17,925 nucleotides of DNA. It comes from Acidobacteriaceae bacterium. GTDB lineage: Bacteria; Acidobacteriota; Terriglobia; Terriglobales; Acidobacteriaceae. Positions 7,817 to 15,013 of the stretch are shown one piece after another. The stretch covers positions 1 to 17,925 of the forward strand of contig DAHXOQ010000026.1 in NCBI GenBank assembly GCA_027364815.1. The letters are read 5' to 3'. The notes below the pieces were generated by a model. It was not told where the DNA came from and searched no databases. It worked only from the letters and a program-made list of their open reading frames with translations. How positions within the stretch are numbered: position 1 is the first letter of the stretch; every line of letters begins with the position of its first letter. The translations under genes and the position numbers were made by a program.

Positions 7817-8956
7817 TTAATTATTTGCAAGGATCGATTCGTAAAACTCCACATATTTCTTCACAATATCGTTCGCGCAGAATTTCTTTTTTGCAATTCG
7901 TCTCGCAGCAAGTCGCATTTCTTCAAACCGCGCACGATCTCGCAGCAGTTCAAGGGCGCCAGCGGCCATCTCGTCCACTTCGCCAACTTCGTAGAGCAGC
8001 CCAGTAACGCCGTGATCAATCAGCTCCGGCACACCACCAACATTCGTCGCAACTGCCGGCACAGAGCAGGCCATCGCTTCAAGCGCAGCCAGCCCAAAGG
8101 ACTCCTGCTCACTCGGCATCAGCATCAGATCAGCCAACGGCAGCAGCTTGTGAACCTGGTCCTGCTTACCGATGAATTGCACCCGCGTATTCAATCCCAA
8201 ATCATGTGCCAGCCACTCCGCCGCCGAGCGATCAGGCCCATCGCCAATCAGCACCAGCCGCGCCGGCACAGCGCGCGCAATCTGCGCAAAGACCTTCACT
8301 ACATCCGTCACTCTTTTCACCGGGCGAAAGTTGGAGAGATGCATCATCACCAGCTCATCCGGCGCAGCAAAACGCAGCCTTGCTTGAGACCGTTCTTCCT
8401 CCGGCATAGGCTGGTACACATCGCAATTCACAAAATTAGGAATCACTTCAATCGGCCGCGTGACGTTGAAATCCACAAGCGTGCGCTCACGTAGATAGGA
8501 CGAGATGCTGGTCACACCATCGCTCTCCTGAATTCCAAAGCGCGTAATCGGGAGATAGCCGCGATCGAGCCCAACCAGTGTAATATCCGTTCCATGCAGC
8601 GTTGTCACAAAGGGCAGCTTGCGTCCACGCGCCTCGAGCATCTGACGCGCCAGCAACGCACTGACCGCGTGCGGAATCGCGTAGTGCACGTGCAAAAGAT
8701 CGAGATTGCAAAACTCCGCGACCTCGGCCATGCGTGAGGCCAGCGCCAGATCATAGGGCGGGAACTCAAACAGCGGGTAACTGGAAACCGGGACCTCGTG
8801 ATAGAAAATCCCCTCACTGCGTCCCGTCAAACGAAAGGGCTGCGAGTAAGAGATGAAGTGTACCTCGTGGCCGAGCGCAGCCAGTTCAATGCCCAGCTCC
8901 GTCGCCACAACTCCTGATCCGCCATAAGTGGGGTAACAAGTGATGCCAATGCGCAT
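7817..8956 (-). CDS. bshA: N-acetyl-alpha-D-glucosaminyl L-malate synthase (bacillithiol glycosyltransferase)
   Basis: First enzyme of bacillithiol synthesis: transfers GlcNAc from UDP-GlcNAc to L-malate. The 379-residue GT4 protein opens with MRIGITCYPTYGGSGVVATELG, characteristic of BshA, and continues with HEVHFISY, HVHYAIPHAVSA, TTLHGTDITLVG and NFVNCDVY. Its C-terminal nucleotide-sugar half holds HLSNFRPVKR, LIGDGPDR and the PSEQESFGLAALEAMA segment with the E-x7-E motif of retaining GT4 enzymes. Length and segment order fit the family. GGAAG lies about seven bases before the ATG at 8956. The next gene upstream on the same strand is a YdjC-type deacetylase 154 bp away. The usual partners BshB (LmbE family) and BshC are not in this window. 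A less specific GT4 role is possible but unlikely given the N-terminal signature. Confidence 0.93.
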   Translation of the reverse strand: MRIGITCYPTYGGSGVVATELGIELAALGHEVHFISYSQPFRLTGRSEGIFYHEVPVSSYPLFEFPPYDLALASRMAEVAEFCNLDLLHVHYAIPHAVSALLARQMLEARGRKLPFVTTLHGTDITLVGLDRGYLPITRFGIQESDGVTSISSYLRERTLVDFNVTRPIEVIPNFVNCDVYQPMPEEERSQARLRFAAPDELVMMHLSNFRPVKRVTDVVKVFAQIARAVPARLVLIGDGPDRSAAEWLAHDLGLNTRVQFIGKQDQVHKLLPLADLMLMPSEQESFGLAALEAMACSVPAVATNVGGVPELIDHGVTGLLYEVGEVDEMAAGALELLRDRARFEEMRLAARRIAKKKFCANDIVKKYVEFYESILANN

Positions 8957-9027
8957 GAGATTCTTCCGGTCTTTTAATGTTTGTTTGATGTCTGATTGAT
9001 AGTACGGGATTCAATCGATAAAAGACT

Positions 9028-9063
9028 CTGCAAATACTGAATAAATTACGTGAATATTTGCAG
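9028..9063. promoter_or_regulatory. 9-bp inverted repeat upstream of bshA
   Basis: CTGCAAATA (9028-9036) and TATTTGCAG (9055-9063) form a perfect 9-bp inverted repeat with an 18-base AT-rich spacer, about 70 bases upstream of the bshA start and 48 bases past the deacetylase stop. The spacing would suit a dimeric operator or a weak loop. No T-tract follows on the minus strand, so a terminator for the deacetylase is less likely. Function is unproven. Confidence 0.3.
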
Positions 9064-9110
9064 GAAAATGGAAATTATTCTGGACCTGTTCACGCTTGCG
9101 CGGTCAAAAA

Positions 9111-9965
9111 TCACAACAGCCCGAAGTGAATCAGCCGGAACTGCGGAAATTCTTTGAGCGTCAGCAGCGCCACCCGCTCTACCTCGCGTGAAGTTAACAA
9201 TCGCGTCTGCGCCTGGGCCAAATCCCCGTCAAAGTAGCCAGGATGTGTCACCAACTCCCATGTTGAATCAGCGGGCGCATTCTTTTCGAGTGCATCCATA
9301 AGAGTTCGCACGGTCACTGCATCAAGTGTTCCCGTCGCCAACACACCTAACGCGCCATCAGTTGTTTTGAGTCCTGCTGCTTTCACACGCTTCAGGAATC
9401 CCGGCAACAATCTCCGCATCAACGCCACTTGAATACGCCGTACAAAGGGCGCACCCTGAGTTGATGCCGCACTCCATGCCGGCTCAAATGGATTTCGAAT
9501 CGCAACCACGCCCTGAGCTTTGGCCGCGCGCAACAATGGCTCCAGCACACCACGAAACATATGCGTATGCTTGTGCGTATCCACGTGCGTCAGCTTCAAA
9601 CCGCGCATCCTGAGCAGTTCCATCTGCGCCGCTGCTTCAGCTTCAATCTCACTCGACTTTATCCGTCCGCTAACTAACCGCCCTAAAAATTTACCAAGCG
9701 TCGGCGTAAATCTTCCCGTTTTCTGATCCACGAGAGTCGGCAACTTTTCCGTGCGCAGCACTGGCTCGCCGTCCACCAGTACCACGTGGCAACCCACACC
9801 CAGAGATGGCGTTCGCAATGCAACAGCACATGCATTATCGGTCGCTAGGGCGCGGGCCATCAGCGTCGCGCTGGTCAGCAACCCTGTTTGATTGAGCTCC
9901 TCAATCGCGCGATTCACACCGCCCGTCAGCCCAAAATCATCGGCATTTGTAATCAATCGAACCAT
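9111..9965 (-). CDS. YdjC/ChbG-family carbohydrate deacetylase (HpnK-like)
   Basis: Members of this family remove N-acetyl groups from sugars (ChbG on chitooligosaccharides; HpnK is linked to hopanoid glycolipids) using a metal held by Asp and His. The 284-residue protein has the N-terminal ITNADDFG (D9, D10), then LGVGCHVVLVDGEPVL with H60, LVDQKTGRF, and THVDTHKHTHMF with D129, H131, H133 and H135, then WELVTHPGYFDGDLA near the C-terminus. The order matches the family and the HpnK branch in particular. The ATG at 9965 has only a weak GATGG ribosome-binding sequence. A 22-bp tandem repeat begins 12 bases upstream. It is on the same strand as bshA, 154 bp apart. A role in deacetylating GlcNAc-malate would be unusual, since BshB is an LmbE-type enzyme, so the substrate is left open. 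Confidence 0.85.
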   Translation of the reverse strand: MVRLITNADDFGLTGGVNRAIEELNQTGLLTSATLMARALATDNACAVALRTPSLGVGCHVVLVDGEPVLRTEKLPTLVDQKTGRFTPTLGKFLGRLVSGRIKSSEIEAEAAAQMELLRMRGLKLTHVDTHKHTHMFRGVLEPLLRAAKAQGVVAIRNPFEPAWSAASTQGAPFVRRIQVALMRRLLPGFLKRVKAAGLKTTDGALGVLATGTLDAVTVRTLMDALEKNAPADSTWELVTHPGYFDGDLAQAQTRLLTSREVERVALLTLKEFPQFRLIHFGLL

Positions 9966-9976
9966 CCATCAAAGTT

Positions 9977-10028
9977 TATCAACTGCAACCACTGGGTCTA
10001 TCAATTGCAACCACTGGATCTATCAATT
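9977..10028. repeat. 22-bp tandem repeat, 2.4 copies
   Basis: Two 22-base units (9977-9998 and 9999-10020) differ at only two positions (C/T and G/A) and are followed by a partial third copy TATCAATT (10021-10028). Each unit begins TATCAA and contains TGCAACCACTGG. There are no spacers, so this is a simple tandem repeat, not CRISPR. It lies between the divergent deacetylase gene and tRNA-Val, inside the promoter region of one or both. Confidence 0.8.
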
Positions 10029-10074
10029 CATCGCGAGAGAAAACACATTGGATGTTATGATGGATAGAGAACGT

Positions 10075-10151
<77 letters not shown>

Positions 10152-10331
10152 AGACCCAATAAGACTTAAATATATATCCGACTCTCACTCGAGTCAGATT
10201 GTATGCTTTTGTACACCCTAAAATCGAGCAGATTTTCTAGCAGGTTTGCAGGCACTAGGTTCAGTAATTGTTCATTGAACTTCAACGACTCAGTTCATAT
10301 AGCAAAAGCAATCTAGTACTGTTCTACAATT
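10152..10331. other. Gene-free stretch after tRNA-Val
   Basis: No coding sequence is supported in this AT-richer stretch. It holds the possible tRNA terminator at 10177-10205 and the left arm of a perfect 9-bp inverted repeat, TTGCAGGCA (10246-10254) with TGCCTGCAA (10340-10348); the right arm overlaps the end of the transposase remnant. It also holds a short palindrome GTTCATTGAAC near 10271. The stretch may be insertion debris. Confidence 0.4.
10177..10205 (+). terminator. Possible tRNA-Val terminator hairpin
   Basis: TCCGACTC (10177-10184) pairs with GAGTCAGA (10191-10198) around a 6-base loop with one mismatch, 25 bases after the tRNA, and a loose T-rich tail follows. The position is right, but the T-tract is interrupted (TTGTATGCTTTT), so confidence is low. 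Confidence 0.3.
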
Positions 10332-10607
10332 TCATTTTTTGCCTGCAAGATTTTTTGTACCAGCGAGCTTGTAGTGTAGCGCAACGTGTGATTGATATTC
10401 CCCGTCGCAGTAGTCGGGGGTGAGGGAAAGTGGTAAGCGTTCTTTGCTTTCCACTTTTCCATACAGTTTAGATGTTTCGCTCAGCCATGTTGCCGGCGCG
10501 GGCGATCTGTAACCCTGCAACGAGTGAGGCCTGACTGCTTTGTAGTGGACGCGCCAGCGTGCAGCAAGCGCACGCAGTTCCTTCATCGAGTAGAAAATCT
10601 CCCCAGG
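10332..10607 (-). pseudogene. IS3-family transposase (OrfB) C-terminal remnant
   Basis: The last ~90 codons of an IS3-type (IS407-like) transposase integrase domain. From 10607 the frame reads PGEIFYSMKELRALAARW, then RVHYKAVRPHSLQGYRSPAP, which matches the conserved C-terminal segment of these enzymes (consensus GEIFY-x-LKE, WR-x-HYN-x-RPHSSLGYRPPAP). The frame is closed by TAA at 10610-10608 and nothing upstream resembles the rest of the catalytic domain, so the DDE core is missing. The remaining ~45 residues to the TGA at 10334-10332 are not conserved and may be read-through into flanking DNA. No intact insertion-sequence ends or target duplications are visible. The piece marks an old insertion/deletion event between tRNA-Val and the YceI gene. 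It is not expected to be functional. Confidence 0.75.
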
Positions 10608-10732
10608 TTACATTCTCGTCATTTTCTGAAAATCGTTCAACTTTTGATGCAGGAATTACGTCAGACTAATCAAATCGCAATTTCGTCCACTCATTCATAA
10701 CCCCACAGACTTGTTCTTCACAGGAAATCGCC

Positions 10733-11353
10733 ATGGCAATCGTACAGACGCATGTTCAAAAATCTAAACAGCAGCCCAAATTCCACAAAAGTTTTTCAAT
10801 TCTGCTTGTATTGACACTAATTTGCTTCACCGCAACGAGCTTTCATGCGCAGGAGCATTATCGTCTGGATCCGGCAACCAGCGAAGTACATTTCACCTTG
10901 GGCGAATCTGGCCACGATGTTGTTGGAGTCTTTCATCTGAGCGGCGGAGATTTCAATTTCAACCGCGCCACGGGCGCCATGAGCGGAAAGATTGCCGCAG
11001 ATGCCAGCAGTGGCAACAGCGAGAATAAATCACGCGACAAGAAAATGACCACAGATCAACTGAAGGCCAACATATTTCCGGAGATTGCATTCACGCCGAT
11101 AAAATATACAGGCAACATTCAGGCTACGGGCGACACGAAGATTCAGGTTGTAGGCAACTTCACACTGCTCGGCCAGAGCCATCCTCTTTCGCTTCCAATG
11201 ATCGTTCATTTCGAAGGTGATCACCTCACAGCAACAGGCAGCTTCACCATTCCCTATGTGAGTTGGGGCGTCAAGGACCCGAGCATCATGTTCCTCAAGG
11301 TCGCAAAAGAAGTGAAGATCGACCTGAAGCTGAACGGAAGTCGCGTGCAGTAA
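10733..11353 (+). CDS. Secreted YceI-family protein
   Basis: YceI-like proteins are periplasmic lipocalin-like beta-barrels that bind isoprenoid or amphiphilic ligands; the fold is known, the role varies. The 206-residue product has a signal peptide with a basic, unusually long n-region (about residues 1-20), a hydrophobic core FSILLVLTLICFTATSF and a likely cleavage after HAQ or just before it (about residue 39-40). The mature part starts YRLDPATSEVHFTLG, then DVVGVFHLSGGDFNF, KMTTDQLKANIFPEIAFTP, VVGNFTLLGQSHPLSLPM and YVSWGVKDPS, all in the order of the YceI domain. AGGAA stands about six bases before the ATG at 10733. The response regulator/kinase pair begins 75 bp downstream on the same strand, so the protein could be a target or partner of that system (inference). 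Confidence 0.88.
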   Translation: MAIVQTHVQKSKQQPKFHKSFSILLVLTLICFTATSFHAQEHYRLDPATSEVHFTLGESGHDVVGVFHLSGGDFNFNRATGAMSGKIAADASSGNSENKSRDKKMTTDQLKANIFPEIAFTPIKYTGNIQATGDTKIQVVGNFTLLGQSHPLSLPMIVHFEGDHLTATGSFTIPYVSWGVKDPSIMFLKVAKEVKIDLKLNGSRVQ

Positions 11354-11428
11354 TGAGATGCTGAAATGGGAATCACCCAGACAAAAGAGACGTGGTCGAT
11401 TCAAAACCCGCCCACGAGTACTAATATT

Positions 11429-12112
11429 ATGAGTATGCGTTTGCTAGTCATTGAAGACGACGTTGCCAACCAGAAGTTCCTTGACCAATCCCTGACTCAA
11501 AACGGCTTTGAAGTCGAGATTGCCCCCACAGCCCAAGCCGCTGAGCTAGTCGCCGAGACTGGCGATTTTGCTGCCATCATTCTCGATCTCGGACTTCCCG
11601 ATGAAGATGGCCTCTCGCTCATCACACGTCTTAAGCAGAAAGGTCTGCGTGCGCCGGTGCTCATTCTCTCTGCGCGCCGCACCCTCGACGAACGTGTACG
11701 CGGTCTGGAGTTGGGTGGTGATGATTACCTCACGAAGCCCTACGCTTTACCGGAACTTCTGGCACGCTTAAGAAATCTATTGCGTAGAAACACACCGCCT
11801 GCCGAAGGCCCTACTACTTTGCAGGTGCTGGACCTCAAGCTGGATTTGTTGAGACGTGAGGCATCACGTGCCGGAGAAGTTTTCCAACTCACGACGCAGG
11901 AATTTGCGCTGCTTGAATACTTCTGCCGCAATGCAGGGCGTATTGTCACCCGCTCCATGATCCTCGACCAGGTTTGGGGAATGAGAATAGAGCCGGAGAC
12001 AAATGTTGTGGACGTGCAAATCTATCGACTGCGCGGAAAGATTGAAATCCGCAATACACCACCACTGATTCGCACAATTCGTGGGGTCGGCTATGTACTC
12101 CGGGACAAATAA
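11429..12112 (+). CDS. OmpR-family response regulator
   Basis: A 227-residue two-component response regulator. The receiver domain (about 1-120) has the acidic pocket E9-D10-D11, phospho-acceptor D53 in IILDLGLPDEDG, S81 and K103 in DDYLTKPYA. The C-terminal OmpR/PhoB winged helix (about 130-225) shows FQLTTQEFALLEYFCRN, the recognition region NVVDVQIYRLRGKIE, and the terminal hairpin IRTIRGVGYVLRD. I chose the ATG at 11429; an ATG two codons later (11435) is equally possible, and an in-frame ATG at 11366 would add 21 residues unlike a receiver domain. No strong ribosome-binding sequence precedes any of them. The 3' end overlaps the kinase gene by 20 bases in another frame, so the two are translationally coupled. 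Target genes are unknown; the upstream YceI gene is the nearest candidate. Confidence 0.93.
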   Translation: MSMRLLVIEDDVANQKFLDQSLTQNGFEVEIAPTAQAAELVAETGDFAAIILDLGLPDEDGLSLITRLKQKGLRAPVLILSARRTLDERVRGLELGGDDYLTKPYALPELLARLRNLLRRNTPPAEGPTTLQVLDLKLDLLRREASRAGEVFQLTTQEFALLEYFCRNAGRIVTRSMILDQVWGMRIEPETNVVDVQIYRLRGKIEIRNTPPLIRTIRGVGYVLRDK

Positions 12113-13523
12113 AAAATTCACACGCACCGCTGCCTGGCGCATCTCCGCGTGGGGTACGCTTGCTTTTGCAGTCGGTGCTCTAATCGTTTTTTTATTTCTC
12201 AATAAATTTGTCTCGCGTGAGATTCAAAATCGCAGTGACTCGTGGCTCTCCGGCGAAGTCGAAGTCCTGGGCGAAGTAGCCGAACACACACCCAAGGGCG
12301 CTCTCTACGATCGCATAGTCGACGAGGTTGCCGAGCTGGCAACCAATGAAGTACCTAACGATCACAAAGCAGGTTCAGACCCAAACGAAGCCGTATTTTT
12401 TCTCGAAGCCGCACCAGACCGATCACTCAAGTTGTGGGTTGGAAAAGGTGATAGCGCTCCTTTCCACGCGGCCATTGTCGCCAGTTCAATCATCCCAGGC
12501 AAATTGGCTGACCTGGATGTAGCTGGGTACAAAATTCCATATCGTGTTGCCTGCATCCAGATCGATGATGGCAGCCACGTTTATCTCGGCCTCTCTGAAC
12601 GAAATGACAGACGCGTTCTGCGCCGCATGAGACTTTTTCTTATAGCCATCTGTTTGAGTATTGTGCTGCTCGGATTTCTGTTGGTTTTCAACAGCTCGCG
12701 GCGCATGCTAATGCGGGTGCAGAAGATCACTGAAACCGCAGCGCATATTGGACAGGAGAATCTGAATTCGCGAGTCATTGTTGGAGCAAACCGCGACGAG
12801 ATTGCGCATCTGGCCAGCACCTTGAATCATATGCTGGACAGAATAGAAAGTGCTGTCCGTCAACTTCACACCATCACTGACTCGCTTGCCCACGACCTAC
12901 GCAGCCCTCTGATGGCTATTCGCGGCAAGTTGGAGTTGGCTTTGCTCGCAGAAAGTGAAGATGCACGGCTCGAACCCATGGCCGCAGCGCTCGAAGAGAT
13001 AGACAAACTTTCAAACTTTCTCACCCAATCACTAGATGTCGCCGAAGCCAATGCCGAGGCACTGCGTCTGCGTCGAGAAACAATTGACCTGAACGAGCTA
13101 GTGCTATCCATGGTGAATCTCTATGAACCGAGCTTGGTAGAACATGGAATTCATCTTCAAATGAACTCTACCAGCCCCATCATCATCTATGCCGATCAGG
13201 CGCTCATGCATAGAATGTTTGCCAATCTGCTGGACAACTCCATCAAGCACCTTCCTCGCAACTCTACCGTTCACATTGACCTGCAAATTGAAAATGAATT
13301 GTGCATTCTTCGTATGTATGATGACGGTCCGGGCTTTCCTATACAAATCATAGACCGGATCTTTGAAAAAAGTGTCAAGGGAGAAACCTCTACCGGTAGC
13401 GGACTGGGCCTGGCATTCGTTGAGGCGGTTGTACGTGCGCATGGCGGATTCATAAAGGCAAATAATTTGAAAGGTGGCGCTTGTCTCACTATTGAAATTC
13501 CTATTCAGTCACGCATTGCTTGA
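12093..13523 (+). CDS. HAMP-containing sensor histidine kinase
   Basis: Cognate kinase of the preceding regulator. The 476-residue protein has a first membrane helix at about 17-37, a periplasmic sensor region of about 140 residues, a second helix at about 178-200 (LFLIAICLSIVLLGFLLVF), and a HAMP linker (about 200-252). The HisKA domain follows with DSLAHDLRSPLMAIRG (H267), then an N-box NLLDNSIKH near 378, DDGPGFP and GSGLGLAFVEAVVRAHGG in the HATPase_c domain. The sensor region is not recognisable by eye and lacks obvious Cys or His metal-binding clusters. I prefer the ATG at 12093, which overlaps the regulator by 20 bases after GTGGGG; a GTG four codons upstream is possible. A perfect hairpin lies 31 bases past the stop. 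The signal is unknown. Confidence 0.93.
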   Translation: MYSGTNKKFTRTAAWRISAWGTLAFAVGALIVFLFLNKFVSREIQNRSDSWLSGEVEVLGEVAEHTPKGALYDRIVDEVAELATNEVPNDHKAGSDPNEAVFFLEAAPDRSLKLWVGKGDSAPFHAAIVASSIIPGKLADLDVAGYKIPYRVACIQIDDGSHVYLGLSERNDRRVLRRMRLFLIAICLSIVLLGFLLVFNSSRRMLMRVQKITETAAHIGQENLNSRVIVGANRDEIAHLASTLNHMLDRIESAVRQLHTITDSLAHDLRSPLMAIRGKLELALLAESEDARLEPMAAALEEIDKLSNFLTQSLDVAEANAEALRLRRETIDLNELVLSMVNLYEPSLVEHGIHLQMNSTSPIIIYADQALMHRMFANLLDNSIKHLPRNSTVHIDLQIENELCILRMYDDGPGFPIQIIDRIFEKSVKGETSTGSGLGLAFVEAVVRAHGGFIKANNLKGGACLTIEIPIQSRIA

Positions 13524-13553
13524 CTCTCAAACAAATTGATCTGTACAGAAAAT

Positions 13554-13594
13554 AAAGACAGGTGGAGAGGGAAAAATCCGCTCCACCTGTCTTT
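13554..13594. terminator. Bidirectional terminator between convergent operons
   Basis: AAAGACAGGTGGAG (13554-13567) and CTCCACCTGTCTTT (13581-13594) are perfect 14-base complements with a 13-base loop. The hairpin lies between the convergent sensor kinase stop (13523) and cytochrome c stop (13619), with A/T ends on both sides, so it can end transcription from either direction. The T-tracts are short (three to four). Confidence 0.8.
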
Positions 13595-13618
13595 GAATCC
13601 GTGATCGATGCTTTTCGA

Positions 13619-15013
13619 TTACCAGTTATCAGCCTTTTTCTGCTGTTGCTTCGACCAGAGATAATCTACAATTCGGTTGATGTCCTCGCGACTCAGCAGA
13701 TTCTTCCACGAGGGCATGTAGAGTGGTGGTGTTGGCCCCTTTGGATTATCCAGCGGGGGCATGCGCCCTTCCTTAATCACAGCAACGACTTCATCCTTTG
13801 TGTAATCGTCGGAGAGATGCAGAAGTGATGGAACTTCCCCGCCCTGTGCATTTGGATTCGGAACACCGCCCTGCAATTCGGTTCCGTGGCAACCCACGCA
13901 TCCAAATCGCGCGAAGTCCTGCTTACCGGCTTCGATTGCAATCTCTTCAGGCTTGAGCGTACGTGATTGGTTTGCGAGCAACAGGTGAGCATCCTCAGGA
14001 GTGGCCACTGCCATGTACGCCAGCAGCGCTTTGCGTGAGTTCGGATCGAGATCGTAGGCCGGCATCGCGCTACCCGGGTATACAAGCTCCGGATTCACCA
14101 ACTGCTCATCGAGCCATTCAGGCGAGTGCCGCTTCACTACTCCAAGTAGATCAGGACCGGTTTTTGAGCCTTCTCCACCAATGGCATGACAGGAGATGCA
14201 ATTCTTTTCAGCGAAGAGTTGACGACCATACTCAGGGCCTGGAATCGAACGCTCGCTCGAATAATAGGATCCCATGTCCTCACTGGTGAGCGAGAGCATG
14301 TAGTAGGTGAGCGCCTTTGCCTGCTCCTTGGTGAAGTGGAAGTTGGGCATAGCCGAACCAGCAGAGACCGCATTCGGCGTCAGGAAATGCTGTGCCAGCC
14401 ACTCAGGAGAGCGATGTTGCGCGCCCTCTTCCGTCAGATCCGGGCCAATGCTACCGCCCACACCATTGAGCTTGTGGCAGCCACGGCAGCCTTGCGTATT
14501 AAAGAGGCGCTTGCCCTCAGTGAGTTCAGGAACTCCGGGAACATCTCCCTCCTTGTGGCACCGGCCGCAGGAGGCACGAATGTACTCCTTTGGGAGAAGC
14601 GGAGTCTGCCAAAACTGCACGTTGCCGTGCGCGTTGTCTTTATCCGTTGCCAGACCCTGTCCACCATGACAAATGGTGCAGCCAAATTTGGAAGGAACGT
14701 GAGGCCCAAGGCCTGCGTGGTACGTGAAAGGCTCAGGCGCATCTTTCATTGTAGGATCTTCCACGCCGAGGTGACAGGTGGTGCAGCGGTCCACGCGTTG
14801 AAGGCCTGTCAGCATAACCTGGTGAACCTCAGGCCGCGTCGCGATGACCGTTGCCTTGGCCACCGCGTTGGGCTCACCCTGCGCCTCAAGCGCGTGGTAG
14901 TTCTTCTGGTAATCCTTCCACTTCGGTGTATCCGCCTGCCATCCTGCGGCGATGATCAAGGCGAGGGCCAGAAAACTCAGTGCAAAGAAGATTTGTTGTA
15001 GTCTGCGTTCCAT
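13619..15013 (-). CDS. Membrane-anchored hexahaem cytochrome c of a bc-type complex
   Basis: A 464-residue c-type cytochrome likely serving as the electron-accepting subunit of the quinol-oxidising complex encoded just upstream. A single N-terminal hydrophobic segment (about 8-24, FFALSFLALALIIAAGW) acts as anchor or uncleaved signal. Six CxxCH haem sites lie at 77-81, 112-116, 149-153, 176-180, 272-276 and 372-376. The first three are packed in a region without mono-haem cytochrome features. The last three head separate class I-like cytochrome c domains, each with a candidate distal Met (M222 in SAMPNF, M317 in SAMPAY, M418 in GRMPPL). The ATG shares its A with the cytochrome b stop (TAATG) and follows a strong GGGAGGTG, so translation is coupled. 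It is the last gene of the operon, ending at the hairpin. Periplasmic location follows from covalent haem attachment. Confidence 0.92.
   Translation of the reverse strand: MERRLQQIFFALSFLALALIIAAGWQADTPKWKDYQKNYHALEAQGEPNAVAKATVIATRPEVHQVMLTGLQRVDRCTTCHLGVEDPTMKDAPEPFTYHAGLGPHVPSKFGCTICHGGQGLATDKDNAHGNVQFWQTPLLPKEYIRASCGRCHKEGDVPGVPELTEGKRLFNTQGCRGCHKLNGVGGSIGPDLTEEGAQHRSPEWLAQHFLTPNAVSAGSAMPNFHFTKEQAKALTYYMLSLTSEDMGSYYSSERSIPGPEYGRQLFAEKNCISCHAIGGEGSKTGPDLLGVVKRHSPEWLDEQLVNPELVYPGSAMPAYDLDPNSRKALLAYMAVATPEDAHLLLANQSRTLKPEEIAIEAGKQDFARFGCVGCHGTELQGGVPNPNAQGGEVPSLLHLSDDYTKDEVVAVIKEGRMPPLDNPKGPTPPLYMPSWKNLLSREDINRIVDYLWSKQQQKKADNW

Noticed and set aside
7769..8494. 241-codon plus-strand open frame opposite bshA
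   Set aside because: It lies antisense to a clearly conserved BshA, its product is rich in Arg, His and Gln without any domain, and it starts inside the inverted-repeat element.
9977..10028. Possible CRISPR array
   Set aside because: The 22-base units abut without spacers and there are only about 2.4 copies; no cas genes are nearby.
10645..10675. Possible promoter TTGATG-17-TAATCA upstream of the YceI gene
   Set aside because: The -10 match is poor and the genome's promoter consensus is unknown; it could be chance.
11366..11428. Upstream ATG extending the response regulator by 21 residues
   Set aside because: The added residues do not resemble a receiver domain, which begins at MRLLVIEDD; a start at 11429 or 11435 fits better.
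14186..15001. 271-codon plus-strand open frame opposite the hexahaem cytochrome c
   Set aside because: It is a mirror of the cytochrome gene's codon bias. No recognisable motif is seen, and the opposite strand carries six ordered CxxCH sites.
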